Assembly (NCBI RefSeq): GCF_006716355.1
Contig: NZ_VFOW01000001.1
Span: forward strand, 2,728,001-2,792,000
DNA length: 64,000 bases
Direction of reading: 5' to 3'
Origin: Stackebrandtia endophytica
GTDB lineage: Bacteria; Actinomycetota; Actinomycetes; Mycobacteriales; Micromonosporaceae
The first letter of the stretch is position 1; each line of letters starts with the position of its first letter. The notes under the pieces were generated by a model. That model was given only the letters and a program-made list of their open reading frames with translations, was not told the DNA's origin and ran no database searches. The translations under genes were made by a program, and so were the position numbers. Of the stretch, positions 16,384 through 25,852 are shown in pieces.

Positions 16384-18528
16384 ATGAATTCCCCATCCGA
16401 CGTCTTCAATCTGTCCGATCGCCTCAGCGCGAAGGCCGACCCGGCCCTGATCTCTCGGGATCAACGACATTTCGCCGCCATCGACGACAGTCTGTCCCGG
16501 CGGATCGCCGACCTGTCGCACCGACTGGACACCGAACGAAGGGCACCCGGCGGAGTCGGGCAGCAGGCACTGGATCGTGACCTGGAGATCCACCGGCTGA
16601 CCGCCCGGCTCCGCACCCTGCGTCGGTTCGGTCTCGACCTGTGCCTGGGCCGATTCGTTCGCCGTGACACCGCCGACCCGGTGTACGTCGGGCGTCTGGG
16701 GCTCACCGATGACGACGGGCGTCAGTTGCTGGTCGACTGGCGTTCCCCCGTCGCCGAGCCGTTCTTCGGAGCCACCCACGCCGACCCGATGGGGTTGGCG
16801 AGCCGCCGCCGATACCGCTGGACCGACGGTCGGGTCACCGACTACTGGGACGAGGTGTTCACATCGGACGGATTCGAGGGCAACGCCGCGTTGGACGACC
16901 AGTCGGCGTTCATCGCCAGCCTCGGCGACAGCCGGTCACCTCGGATGCGGGATGTGCTGGGCACCATCCAATCCGATCAGAACGCCATCATCCGCGCCGG
17001 TTCCAGTGGTGCACTGATCGTCGACGGTGGACCGGGAACCGGCAAGACGGTGGTCGCGTTGCACCGCACCGCCTATCTGTTGCACGCCGACCCCCGACTC
17101 GGGCACCGTCAGGGCGGGGTCTTGTTCGTCGGTCCGCATGAGCCGTACCTGGCGTACGTCGCCGACGTCCTTCCCAGTCTGGGTGAGGACGACGTGCGGA
17201 CCTGCACGTTGCGGAACCTGGTCGCCGAAGGGACCGATGCCGTCGGGGAACACGATCCGGAGGTCGCCCGGTTGAAGTCGTCGGCCGACATGGTCAAGGC
17301 GATCGAGACGGCCGTGACGTTCTACGAACAGCCGCCGGGCAAGGGAATGACCGTCGAAACCCCCTGGTCCAACGTCAGGCTGACGGTCGCGGACTGGGCA
17401 CGGGCGTTCGAGGCCGCCGAGCCGGGCATCCCACACAACGACGCACGTGACCGCATCTGGGATGAACTGGTCGTGATTCTGCGGGACAAACACGATGAGG
17501 ACGTCCCCGAAGAGGAGTTCGGCCGGGCGTTGACCCGCAACAGGGAACTGCGGTCGGCCCTCAATCGTGCGTGGCCGTTGATCGAGGCACGTGACCTGGT
17601 CTCCGATCTGTGGTCGGTACCGGCGTATCTGCGCCATTGCGCCCCCTGGTTGGACGGAGACGAGGTTCGGCGGCTGCAGCGCGGGACCGGCAGGGCATGG
17701 ACCGTGTCGGACCTGCCCCTGCTGGACGCGGCGCGGCAACGACTCGGCGACCCCGACGCCTCCCGACGCCACCGAGAACGGGAGGCCGCCATCGCCGTCG
17801 AACGGCAACGCATGGCCAGTGTCGTCGACGACCTGTTGGAGGCGGAGTACGACAACGAAGGCGCCATGATCATGCTGCACGGACGGGATCTTCAGGACGC
17901 CCTGGTCGACGAGGCGGCCCTGCCCGACACCGAACTGGATCGGCTCGCCGGACCGTTCGCCCACATCGTCGTCGACGAGGCCCAAGAGTTGACCGACGCC
18001 CAGTGGCAGATGCTGTTGTCGCGATGCCCGTCACGAAGCTTCACCATCGTCGGTGACCGCGCCCAGGCTCGACACGGATTCACCGAGTCCTGGCGGGACC
18101 GCATGGAACGGGTGGGGATCGACCGGATGAAGTCGGCGTCGCTGACGATCAACTACCGCACGCCGGAGGAGGTCATGGCCGCAGCCGAACCGGTCATCCG
18201 CGCGGTGCTGCCCGATGCGAACGTGCCGGTCTCTATCCGCGCCAACGGGCTGCCGGTGATGCGTGGCGCCGCTGCGGATCGGGACGTGATCCTCGACGAC
18301 TGGCTCGCCTCCAACCCGACCGGAACCGCCTGCGTCATCAGCACCGACCTGGTATTGCCGTCACGGCCGCGGGTGCAGAGTCTGCGTCCGCAACTGGTGA
18401 AGGGACTGGAGTTCGACCTGGTGATCCTCATCGATCCCGAGACCTTCGGCGACGGCGTCGAGGGCGCCGTCGATCGCTATGTCGCCATGACCCGCGCGAC
18501 CCGGCAACTGGTCATACTCACCTCGTAG
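16384..18528 (+). CDS. helR: RNA polymerase recycling motor ATPase HelR (UvrD/HelD family)
   Basis: 714 aa superfamily 1 helicase-like protein. The N-terminal coiled coil (about 1-90) is the arm that enters the RNA polymerase channels in HelD-type proteins. GRLGLTDDDGRQLLVDWRSPVAEPF follows, then Walker A GGPGTGKTVVALHRTAYLL near residue 217, Walker B IVVDEAQELTDAQW, motif III IVGDRAQ, motif IV TINYRTPEEV and motif VI YVAMTRATRQL. Family members dislodge stalled polymerase and, in Streptomyces and Mycobacterium, protect against rifampicin. The usual rifampicin-associated element is not obvious upstream. Confidence 0.9.
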   Translation: MNSPSDVFNLSDRLSAKADPALISRDQRHFAAIDDSLSRRIADLSHRLDTERRAPGGVGQQALDRDLEIHRLTARLRTLRRFGLDLCLGRFVRRDTADPVYVGRLGLTDDDGRQLLVDWRSPVAEPFFGATHADPMGLASRRRYRWTDGRVTDYWDEVFTSDGFEGNAALDDQSAFIASLGDSRSPRMRDVLGTIQSDQNAIIRAGSSGALIVDGGPGTGKTVVALHRTAYLLHADPRLGHRQGGVLFVGPHEPYLAYVADVLPSLGEDDVRTCTLRNLVAEGTDAVGEHDPEVARLKSSADMVKAIETAVTFYEQPPGKGMTVETPWSNVRLTVADWARAFEAAEPGIPHNDARDRIWDELVVILRDKHDEDVPEEEFGRALTRNRELRSALNRAWPLIEARDLVSDLWSVPAYLRHCAPWLDGDEVRRLQRGTGRAWTVSDLPLLDAARQRLGDPDASRRHREREAAIAVERQRMASVVDDLLEAEYDNEGAMIMLHGRDLQDALVDEAALPDTELDRLAGPFAHIVVDEAQELTDAQWQMLLSRCPSRSFTIVGDRAQARHGFTESWRDRMERVGIDRMKSASLTINYRTPEEVMAAAEPVIRAVLPDANVPVSIRANGLPVMRGAAADRDVILDDWLASNPTGTACVISTDLVLPSRPRVQSLRPQLVKGLEFDLVILIDPETFGDGVEGAVDRYVAMTRATRQLVILTS

Positions 18529-18549
18529 AGCGAACCGGAGGTGGAGCCC

Positions 18550-19233
18550 ATGGCCGATCTGGAGCTTCTCACCCGGTTGCGGCGGTTGATCGTTCACCGT
18601 AAGCCGCCCGATCGGCCGTTGATCGTCGGGATCACCGGTGTCGACACGGCCGGAAAGTCGCGGTTGGCGACCTCACTCGATCGATTGCTCACCGACTCGG
18701 GAGGTTCCACCCAACTGATTCATGTGGACGATTTCCATCGGCCTCACTCCGAGCGGGTGCGTCCTGACCTGCCTGAACCGCAACAGTTCTATCGGTACAG
18801 CATCGACTTTCCACGATTGTGTCGTGATCTGCTGGAGCCGATACGTCGGCACCGCAGAGTCGATGTTCGGCTACGGCTGCTCGACCACTACACCGACACC
18901 TGGAGCATCGATCGCGGCTATCACGTCGAGCCGGCGACGGTGGTGGTCCTGGAGGGGATATTCCTGTTGCGCCCCGAGGTACGTCGGTTCGTCGACCTCA
19001 TGATCTTCCTGGAGGTGGACGAACCGACGGTGCTGGCCAGAGCCACCCTCAGAGACGTTCCGTTGCAGGGAATCGAGGTACTCGACCGCTATCGTCGCAA
19101 GTATCTTCCCGGCCAGCGCCGATATCTGGCGGCCCATCCTCCAGCCGTTCACGCCGACATCATCGTGGACAACCGTGATCACGCGGCACCCCGCGTCCTC
19201 AAGTGGCCGCCCACGACGGCAGTCGAGAATTAA
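18550..19233 (+). CDS. Uridine kinase-like P-loop protein
   Basis: 227 aa. Walker A is GITGVDTAGKSR near residues 27-38; IHVDDFHRP is the substrate/Mg region; a lid with RRHRRVDVRLRL and the segment VVLEGIFLLRPEVR complete the uridine/phosphoribulokinase fold. Family members phosphorylate uridine or a related small molecule. The ATG has GGAGGTGG 6 bases upstream; an in-frame GTG nine bases earlier would put that site inside the gene. It follows helR by 21 bases, probably co-transcribed. Confidence 0.83.
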   Translation: MADLELLTRLRRLIVHRKPPDRPLIVGITGVDTAGKSRLATSLDRLLTDSGGSTQLIHVDDFHRPHSERVRPDLPEPQQFYRYSIDFPRLCRDLLEPIRRHRRVDVRLRLLDHYTDTWSIDRGYHVEPATVVVLEGIFLLRPEVRRFVDLMIFLEVDEPTVLARATLRDVPLQGIEVLDRYRRKYLPGQRRYLAAHPPAVHADIIVDNRDHAAPRVLKWPPTTAVEN

Positions 19234-19245
19234 GGCGCGACTCGA

Positions 19246-19881
19246 CTACTTCGGTTCGGAGGCGACCGCCACGTCGAACTCGAAGTTGGTGCCCTCGATC
19301 GTGGTGATCGTGAGGGTCACCTCGTAGATTTCACCGGCGGCGTCGTCGATGAGGTCGCAGTAGGTCGTACGGCCCTCGTAGATGGTGATGTTGAGCTCAC
19401 CGCAGTCGATGGTGGGACGCTGACCGACCTGCTCCTCCAACGCGTCGGCGGCCGCGGTCGCCAAGTCGGTGGCGGCGACTTCGAGACCGGCCTCGTCATC
19501 GGACGATGCCGGGTCGTCCGATGCCGGGTCATCCGATGCGCTGGCGGAGTCGCCGCCCTTGGGCTCATCGGCCACCTGGACCTGAATCTCGTACTCGGTG
19601 CCGTCGACCTTGGTGATGGTGACCGTGGTGTCGTACTCCGACCCGGTGGTGGGATCGGTCAGGGTGCACGGCACCTCCTTACCCTCGGTGAGGATGATGT
19701 CCTCGCTACCGCAATCGAGCTCGGGGCGCTGCCCAATCTGCTCCTCCAGCGCGCCCGCCGCGTTATCCGCGAGTTCGTCACCGGTGACGGTGAATCCGGC
19801 CTCCGCCGAGCACGCCGACAACGCCATGGTGGCGAGTGCGGCAATGCCGAGTGGCAGGGCGACGAGTCTGCGGCTGGTCAT
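19246..19881 (-). CDS. Lipoprotein with two DUF4333 domains
   Basis: 211 aa. A Sec signal with lipobox LSAC (Cys24) gives a membrane-anchored lipoprotein. Two copies of a roughly 80-residue DUF4333 domain follow, recognisable by ALEEQIGQRPELDCG and ALEEQVGQRPTIDCG and each with a second Cys (VPCTLTD; TYCDLID), so one disulfide per domain is likely. They are joined by a linker of Ser/Asp/Pro repeats. The start is the ATG just before the signal peptide; the frame is open further upstream without signal-like sequence. A TAGACT -10 lies on the minus strand at 19918-19913. The biochemical role is unknown. Confidence 0.88.
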   Translation of the reverse strand: MTSRRLVALPLGIAALATMALSACSAEAGFTVTGDELADNAAGALEEQIGQRPELDCGSEDIILTEGKEVPCTLTDPTTGSEYDTTVTITKVDGTEYEIQVQVADEPKGGDSASASDDPASDDPASSDDEAGLEVAATDLATAAADALEEQVGQRPTIDCGELNITIYEGRTTYCDLIDDAAGEIYEVTLTITTIEGTNFEFDVAVASEPK

Positions 19882-20126
19882 GACGAGGCCTTTCGTTGGG
19901 ATCATTCGGGGCAGTCTAGAAGTCGACCGCCAACCTGCCAAGCACCGCCCGAACCACATCACACCGTCGGCGACAGCACCGACCACGACGAAACCGGCTT
20001 CGGCGATCACCAATGAAACCGGTGTTTTCGCGCTCGCCAGGGGCCACAACCAATTCGTCAGCGGCGAGACCCTCGCCGCATGGGAACAACTGTCCTATAG
20101 TCGGTGCCCTGTCGGAGCATTCCGCG

Positions 20127-20976
20127 ATGAATCGCACTGAAATGGTCCCGGTGGGCGACGTGTCCTTGTGCGTACATCGGCTCGGGATCGGCCTCGGAGG
20201 TCGTCCGTTGGTGGTCCTGCACGGCGGCCCCAGCTGGGACCACTCGTACTTGCTTCCAGGGCTGGAACCGCTAGCGGCGAATCGTGAGGTAATCGCCTTC
20301 GACCAGCGCGGCTGTGGCCGAAGCAGCCGTGATCTGCCCATCACGGCGTATCAGCCGGAACACATCGTCGCAGACACCGCCAGATTGCTCGCGGCTCTCC
20401 GTATCGACAAGGTGGACCTGTTGGGTTTCTCGACCGGTGGTCAGGTCGCCCAGTTGTTCGTTCAAGCCCATCCAAAAAAGGTCGGGCGGCTCGTACTGGC
20501 GTCCACAACCGCGTATCGAGACTTCGGACAACACCTTCAAGGCTGGCCCGAATACCGGCGACGCGTAGCGACGATCCCGCCCACGCCTTCCGGACTGAAC
20601 GATCTGGAGTGGACCGAGCACGATGCCGCCGCGAATGCGGTGACCGCCATCTGGGACCTTGCCAGGCTTCCCGAATATCGGCGTGTTCTCGACCAGGTTC
20701 GATTCTCGGGCGACTGGCTGGCCCCCTGGCAACAGGGTCTCCTGCACCCCTGGCGTCCAGAGGATCCCGAACAAGTCCTACGAGAGTGGGGTCACCCGGT
20801 GCTCATCCTGCACGGTGAGCACGACATGGGCTTCCCCGTTCAGGTCGCTCATCGCCTGGCACCGTGCGGTTCCCAACAGTCAACTGGCGATCACCGGAAA
20901 CGCCGGTCACATGGCTCAGTTCGAACATCCCGACATCTGGTCGCAACGAGTGGCCGCGTTCCTCGACGCCGCATAG
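20127..20976 (+). pseudogene. Alpha/beta hydrolase (prolyl aminopeptidase-like), frameshifted
   Basis: HGGPSWDH, FDQRGCGRSS and the nucleophile elbow GFSTGGQ mark an S33-type hydrolase. The frame that starts at the ATG runs correctly to GEHDMGFPVQVAHR and then becomes nonsense for 170 codons. The proper end, AVPNSQLAITGNAGHMAQFEHPD through a stop at 20976, lies in the next frame. A single extra base near 20850-20865 explains it. The catalytic His (NAGHMAQ) is in the shifted part, so the protein as written would be inactive. Either a true mutation or a sequencing error. Confidence 0.75.
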
Positions 20977-21083
20977 GTCGCACCGGGAATCGGCGCTCGT
21001 ACCGCCCACCGCCGGGCCCCTCCTCATCCACATTGGCCGTCACGCGCCGTTTGGCCCGAGGTTGGGGGAAATTCCGATGGTCC

Positions 21084-21981
21084 TCAGGACCGAACCTTCA
21101 TAGCTTCAGGCACCTGGCGGCCGTTCAGCCGCCGGACCACGGCGTCGAGGGTCGGCCAGGGCGGGCCCACTCGCAGCACGCGGAGGAACTCCTCTCCGAA
21201 GAGCCTCCCCTGCGGAAACCGGTCGCCAAGCTCGAAACGCCACGCTGCGAGCATCGCGAGGACGAGCTGTCGGCAGTCATCCAGCAGCCCTCGGTCGACG
21301 TCGGGGGTAGTACTCGCCGACCTCTTCGGGCACATGGGCGAGGTCGAACTCGACGGGTCCACGACAGCATGTCTCCAGGTCGATGAACAACGGGCGGTCC
21401 GTCGTGTTGAGCACATTGCCCGGATGCGGCTCGCCGTGCAGCAACTGCTCCACGGCGCCGCGCTCCTCGATCACCCGTCGCAGATCGGCCAACCTGCCGC
21501 TGAGGAACCTGCGGTCCTCAGCGGCGAGCCCCGGCGACAGATCCCCATCGGCCACGACCACTTCGGCCTCGGTGATCCGATCGGTGAAGCTTGGGATCGG
21601 CATCTCGACCTCACGCATGCCGGCGTGCAGCAGTTCCAGCGCCCTCGCGTAATCGGCTGGTGAGAGGTGAAGTGCCGACGGCTCGTAATAGGTCCACAGC
21701 GTTACGACGAAGCCACGGCGCGGGTACGCCTGCGGATCCACCCGAGACTCCACAGTGCCCACCGGGCATCCGATCGCGGCAAGCCGTTGAGCGAGGTCGA
21801 CCTCGAACTGTGCACTCTCCTGCCCTCCGGACGCCACTCGGGCAACGACGTCGCACGGCGTCAGTCGCAGTGTCAGCCTGTTCGAGTTGTGGAGAACGGT
21901 CGCGTCATCGGCCGATAGACCGAGCGATGCGGCCGTCGACGTCGCGGCGGCGATCGCATGCTTGATGTCGGACGTCTCCAT
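21084..21981 (-). pseudogene. Aminoglycoside-phosphotransferase-fold kinase, frameshifted
   Basis: The APH fold is shown by the catalytic loop LLHGEPHPGNVLN and the Mg-binding LFIDLETCCRGPVEFDL. The main frame ends early at 21277, but the C-terminal part (PDVDRGLLDDCRQLVLAMLA onward) continues in another frame to a stop at 21084. The change falls in a run of five C (minus strand, near 21303-21307) where four C would restore the frame. The ATG has GAGGAG 8 bases upstream. The intact protein would have 298 aa and phosphorylate a small-molecule hydroxyl or amine; resistance is possible but unproven. Confidence 0.75.
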
Positions 21982-22104
21982 GCAGCGGACTCCTCGTTTT
22001 CCGGGCACCGGCGAATGTGCTTGAGCTGGCGTTGCGGTGGCATGTTGGGTGGGGGCTACACGGCGTGAATCACCCTGGCCTGGGCGGCGAGTTAGGTAGT
22101 CGTC

Positions 22105-22127
22105 AGGGTGCCACCTTTGGTGGCCCT
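22105..22127. other. Hairpin in the gap before the T4SS operon end
   Basis: GCCACC and GGTGGC arms around TTT, extended by AGGG/CCCT with one bulged base. It stands about 120 bases past the end of the T4SS operon (reading on the minus strand) and could terminate it. The rest of this 265-bp gap shows nothing. Confidence 0.4.
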
Positions 22128-22246
22128 ACAAGGAGTTCACCGGCCACATCGGCAAGAGACTCCGGAGTGAACCGAGAGAGAAGCCTCCGGTGAGCAACCG
22201 ACCGAACCCGTGATACTCGGCCGGCTGAATCAGAACCCGCGCCAGG

Positions 22247-23389
22247 CTAAATGTCGAGGCTGATGCCCTGCTGGGCCAGCCAGGCGATCGGGTCTATCGC
22301 ACCCAGGTTGCTCTGGTCGTTGTCGGCGTGGACCTCGAAGTGCAGGTGGGGGCCCGACGAGTTACCCGAGGTTCCGGAGACCCCGATGATCTCACCGGCG
22401 GCCACCCGCTGTCCTACCTGGACCACCGGTGCGGACTCGAAGTGGCAGTATCGGGTCTGCATGCCGTCGGCATGCTGGATGTTGACGAACCAGCCGCAGC
22501 CGCTGATCGAGGGCGAACCGTCGACGTCACACGAGTACGGTGAACCGTCCGGGGCGTAGGCGTTGCATTCGGCGGTGACCACGATGCCGCCAGCGGCGGC
22601 CCGGACCTCGGTCCCGCGCGGAGCCCCGAGGTCGACACCGTGGTGATCGGGGCGCTCAGGCGTCCGATAGCCGGAGACGACGCCTTGCGGCACCGGCGCC
22701 GTCCAACCGGACGCCGCGACCTCTCCCGGCCCGGCGCACTGGCCGGCCTCCGCACCCGAACCGCTGCGGGCGCCGCCTTGCGTCAGCAGGTTGACGATCT
22801 CGGTGGCCAACGGCTCCCATTTCGCGTAGGCGTCCGGGTATGCCGATCGTTGTACCGCCTGAGCGGCGACGGTCAGGTCCATCGCCTCCCAACCGTCGAT
22901 CTTCTTCAGGCTCCGGTAGAACGAGGTGCTCGCATGGACCGGGTCGGTGATCTGCTCGACCGTGCCCCACCCCTGGCTGGGGCGCTGTTGGAACAACCCC
23001 TGCGAGTCGTGGTCGTTCCGGTCGCCGAGGTGGCCGTAATTGTGAAGGGTCGACTCCTGCATCGCGGTGGCGATGGCGATGACCCAGCCCCGCGGCGGTA
23101 TCTGTTCCTGCTGCCCCACCTGCAGGATGACGGCGGCGTTGTTCATCTGTTCCTGATCAAGCGAACCGGCCTGCGGCAGCGGACCACTGATCTCGATGAC
23201 GTCGGCGACGCCGCAACCGGCCACATTGACGGGTGGCCGTTCACTGCTCAGGACGAAGAAGACGAGGTAGATCGAGGTGGCACCACAGCACAGCAAGACC
23301 ACGGCGCCGGCGGACAGTGCCAACCAGAGCTTCCGCCGAGTACGGCGGAACGGGCCGCCATCGGCCTCGCGATCACCGACCAGATCCAT
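22247..23389 (-). CDS. T4SS-associated cell-wall hydrolase (lysozyme-like plus M23)
   Basis: 380 aa, last gene of the operon. One membrane helix (LALSAGAVVLLCCGATSIYLVFFVL) places the rest outside. A lysozyme-like domain is indicated by ATAMQESTLHNYGHLGD and SQGLFQQRPSQGWGT, then an M23/LytM endopeptidase domain with the zinc ligands HHGVDLG and HLHFEVH. Such two-domain enzymes play the VirB1 part in Gram-positive type IV secretion: they open the peptidoglycan for the channel. The active-site residues look intact. Confidence 0.88.
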   Translation of the reverse strand: MDLVGDREADGGPFRRTRRKLWLALSAGAVVLLCCGATSIYLVFFVLSSERPPVNVAGCGVADVIEISGPLPQAGSLDQEQMNNAAVILQVGQQEQIPPRGWVIAIATAMQESTLHNYGHLGDRNDHDSQGLFQQRPSQGWGTVEQITDPVHASTSFYRSLKKIDGWEAMDLTVAAQAVQRSAYPDAYAKWEPLATEIVNLLTQGGARSGSGAEAGQCAGPGEVAASGWTAPVPQGVVSGYRTPERPDHHGVDLGAPRGTEVRAAAGGIVVTAECNAYAPDGSPYSCDVDGSPSISGCGWFVNIQHADGMQTRYCHFESAPVVQVGQRVAAGEIIGVSGTSGNSSGPHLHFEVHADNDQSNLGAIDPIAWLAQQGISLDI

Positions 23390-23410
23390 GTCGCTTATCC
23401 AGACGCTCTC

Positions 23411-23938
23411 TTAGCTTGGGCTGTAATCGAAGTCGACTCCCGATACCTTCCACACTCCATCATCCTCCGTCATAGTCAACGTCAGCAATCCCCGATCCGT
23501 GTCAAATACGACAGATGGGCCCGAGATTGTCGGTTCACCGGTCAATTCGGTCGCCGGGACGTTGGCAGGGTCGACTCCGGCCAACTGCTGCTGGGTCGCC
23601 TCGGTCGCCAGCGGCACCAACCGGTCGTACCACTGTTGCTCGTCGAGTCCGTCCTGGTTCAACCAGAGACCGGCGAACTGTGTCGCCACATCCACCGCCG
23701 CCTCGGGCAGCGCCTCGGCGGTCGGGGTGGCCGACCCCTGTGGAGTGTCCGGTTCGGCGTATCCGTCGTCGGGCGCACCGGGCGATACGTTGTCCACGGT
23801 GCCGTCCTGTTGCCGATCGCCGTTCGGGCGGGGGTCGGAGTTGGCCTGCGCCAGCGCCACCACCACGACCACGATGACGACCAGGATCGCGGCGATGCCG
23901 TACCGCGAGCCGAGGATTCGCAAGATACGTCGGGTCAT
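23411..23938 (-). CDS. VirB8/TcpC-like T4SS protein
   Basis: 175 aa: an N-terminal helix (YGIAAILVVIVVVVVALAQA), a disordered Pro/Asp-rich linker and a C-terminal domain of about 100 residues with VATQFAGLWLNQ, WYDRLVPLATEATQQQLAGVDPANVP and VWKVSGVDFDY. This is the NTF2-like layout of VirB8/TcpC channel proteins and of many actinobacterial conjugation proteins. The assignment depends on the domain look and on its place between the VirB6-like and VirB1-like genes. Confidence 0.72.
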   Translation of the reverse strand: MTRRILRILGSRYGIAAILVVIVVVVVALAQANSDPRPNGDRQQDGTVDNVSPGAPDDGYAEPDTPQGSATPTAEALPEAAVDVATQFAGLWLNQDGLDEQQWYDRLVPLATEATQQQLAGVDPANVPATELTGEPTISGPSVVFDTDRGLLTLTMTEDDGVWKVSGVDFDYSPS

Positions 23939-23947
23939 TGCTCAGCC

Positions 23948-25843
23948 TTAATCCGGTCTGACGGAGACCATGGGGCGATCACCGGCTTCCCGCCTGGGGG
24001 CGGTGGTGGGCCGATATATCGAGTAGCCCGGGCGCGACCGACCGGGCGAGCTGGTATCTCGTCCCGGAGTGGGTCGAGCCGGCAGCCCCGACGAGACGTT
24101 GTCGCTCACCTTGGCGGCCGCCGGTTCTCGGGTCTCGGCGCGGGTTTCGGGCGCCTCCTCCTTGGCGGACTCGGTGCGAACCTTCTCGTTGTTGTTGACC
24201 ACGGTCTTGTTCTTGACCTCCACGTTGGCACGTCGTCGGCCGAACGCCGCCTCCGCCAACGTGGAGCCGCCGCGCAGACTCGCGATGCGGCGATACGGTC
24301 GCAGCACCATCCAGGCGACCAGACCCAACAACCCGATCAGGATGACCTGCAACCACCCCGGTATCGACGCCGACAGGACATGCGACACGGCGAACAGATA
24401 CACCGCCGCCGCGACCCCGAACACCACCACGTTGATGACGGCGGCGACCACCATGGACACCAGCCGTTTGAACCCTCCGGAGGCAGGTCTGAGGATCGCG
24501 ATGGTTCCGATCAACGGAATCGCGACCACCGCCCATCGGATCAGCAGGAATCCCAGGATGATGAGGATCGACGCGGTGATGTCGAATGCGGCGAAGAAGA
24601 TCGCCGACAACAGCGCCAGGAACCCGGTGCCCACTCGGTCCCAGCCTCGCGCGCCGGTCAGCGTCGCGTAGGCCTCCGGATCCTCCCGCTCGATGGCGGC
24701 GGCGACCTTCAGCCACTGCTCCTGTTTGCCGGCGATGATCCGTTGTCGATCCTCTGGGCTGTTGCGCGATTCATCGATTTCCGCCCAGGTCATCGCCTGC
24801 GCGTCAAATAGAGCCGGACCGTACTTGTAGGCGACGTTACCGCCGGTGACAACGGGTTCGCCGTCGTCGTCATACACGATGTCCCCGTCGCTGTTGCGCT
24901 CATAGACGACATCTTCACTCTTACCGAGCGTCGCACGCAGCCAGTTGTGATAGAGGACCTCTCCCGTCGCCATGTCCGACGCGCGCTGAGCTGGAGTACG
25001 AAGGTCACGACAGTCCGACTCACACTGCTCACTTGATTCAGGTCCGATGGCGTCCTGAACCACGGACAGCGACGCCGTCAGGCCCTCGTCGGCGAAGGTG
25101 GCCGACTCGACGGGCCACCGCGCGACGGCCGTGACCATGATCAGAATCAGGACCGCCCAGCCGGTGGTGGTCACCGCCATCGACATGTCGGCCTGTCGGG
25201 ACCGCCAGATCAGGTATATGCCGACCAGCGCGATGGTTATCGCGCCGAACACCGAGAAGACCTTCTCGTAGATGGCTTGCGAGGCAGTGTCGAGGAAGTC
25301 GTTGGCCCAACCCCACATGCCGGCCGGGGTCCAGGCGGCCTCACGCAGGCCGTTCGAGGCACCGATGATGCCGGTCGCGAGCGTGAACTCGAGACTGGCG
25401 AGGTCGTTGCCCGCCGAATCGGCGTCCGGGACCAGGTCGCCGATGCAGTCCTGGGCGAAGACCGGCAGGTCGTAACCGGCGTAGCCGTACGTCGTATAGG
25501 ACCCCTGTGGAACCGTGAACTTGCCGTCCCGGAAATCGGGATCGTTCAACCACTCGGGCCCCTGTGCAAACCATCCGGCCATGCCCGAGTCGGGGGAACT
25601 GGCCACCGGAGGTTCTTTGCAACCACTCGTGGGCGGGGTTTCCAGCTCTGAGAGGCACTCCTTGAAATCGTTGTGCCACTCGTCGTCCGAACACGCCGCC
25701 TGAGCCACGCCGGGTGAGATGAAGAACAGGGTCGCGAAGGCCGCGACCGTGATGAGAATCAACCGGGCGGCGAGGCGTCGAAACCCTCGTCGACCGTGGT
25801 TGCTACGCCTTGGCGACTCTGTGTCGCTTGGAGGGGCAGACAT
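23948..25843 (-). CDS. VirB6-like polytopic T4SS protein
   Basis: 631 aa. A cleavable-looking signal (LILITVAAFATLFFISPGVAQA) is followed by a Cys-containing external domain, two helices (VFSVFGAITIALVGIYLIW; TTTGWAVLILIMVTAVARW), a second external loop with a CESDC motif, and a group of at least four helices including ITASILIILGFLLIRWAV. The C-terminal 110 residues are basic and disordered. This topology is that of the VirB6/TrbL channel component. It starts 9 bases after the VirB4-like stop. Confidence 0.82.
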   Translation of the reverse strand: MSAPPSDTESPRRSNHGRRGFRRLAARLILITVAAFATLFFISPGVAQAACSDDEWHNDFKECLSELETPPTSGCKEPPVASSPDSGMAGWFAQGPEWLNDPDFRDGKFTVPQGSYTTYGYAGYDLPVFAQDCIGDLVPDADSAGNDLASLEFTLATGIIGASNGLREAAWTPAGMWGWANDFLDTASQAIYEKVFSVFGAITIALVGIYLIWRSRQADMSMAVTTTGWAVLILIMVTAVARWPVESATFADEGLTASLSVVQDAIGPESSEQCESDCRDLRTPAQRASDMATGEVLYHNWLRATLGKSEDVVYERNSDGDIVYDDDGEPVVTGGNVAYKYGPALFDAQAMTWAEIDESRNSPEDRQRIIAGKQEQWLKVAAAIEREDPEAYATLTGARGWDRVGTGFLALLSAIFFAAFDITASILIILGFLLIRWAVVAIPLIGTIAILRPASGGFKRLVSMVVAAVINVVVFGVAAAVYLFAVSHVLSASIPGWLQVILIGLLGLVAWMVLRPYRRIASLRGGSTLAEAAFGRRRANVEVKNKTVVNNNEKVRTESAKEEAPETRAETREPAAAKVSDNVSSGLPARPTPGRDTSSPGRSRPGYSIYRPTTAPRREAGDRPMVSVRPD

Positions 25844-25852
25844 CTGTCATCA

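Noticed and set aside
20127-21386. Programmed frameshift or a long fusion protein of the hydrolase
   Set aside because: No slippery heptamer or pseudoknot at the shift, and the extended frame is antisense to the neighbouring kinase gene.
22640-24811. A 723-codon plus-strand open frame
   Set aside because: It is the antisense shadow of the T4SS genes; Arg/Gly/His-rich without motifs, and the minus strand encodes clear families.
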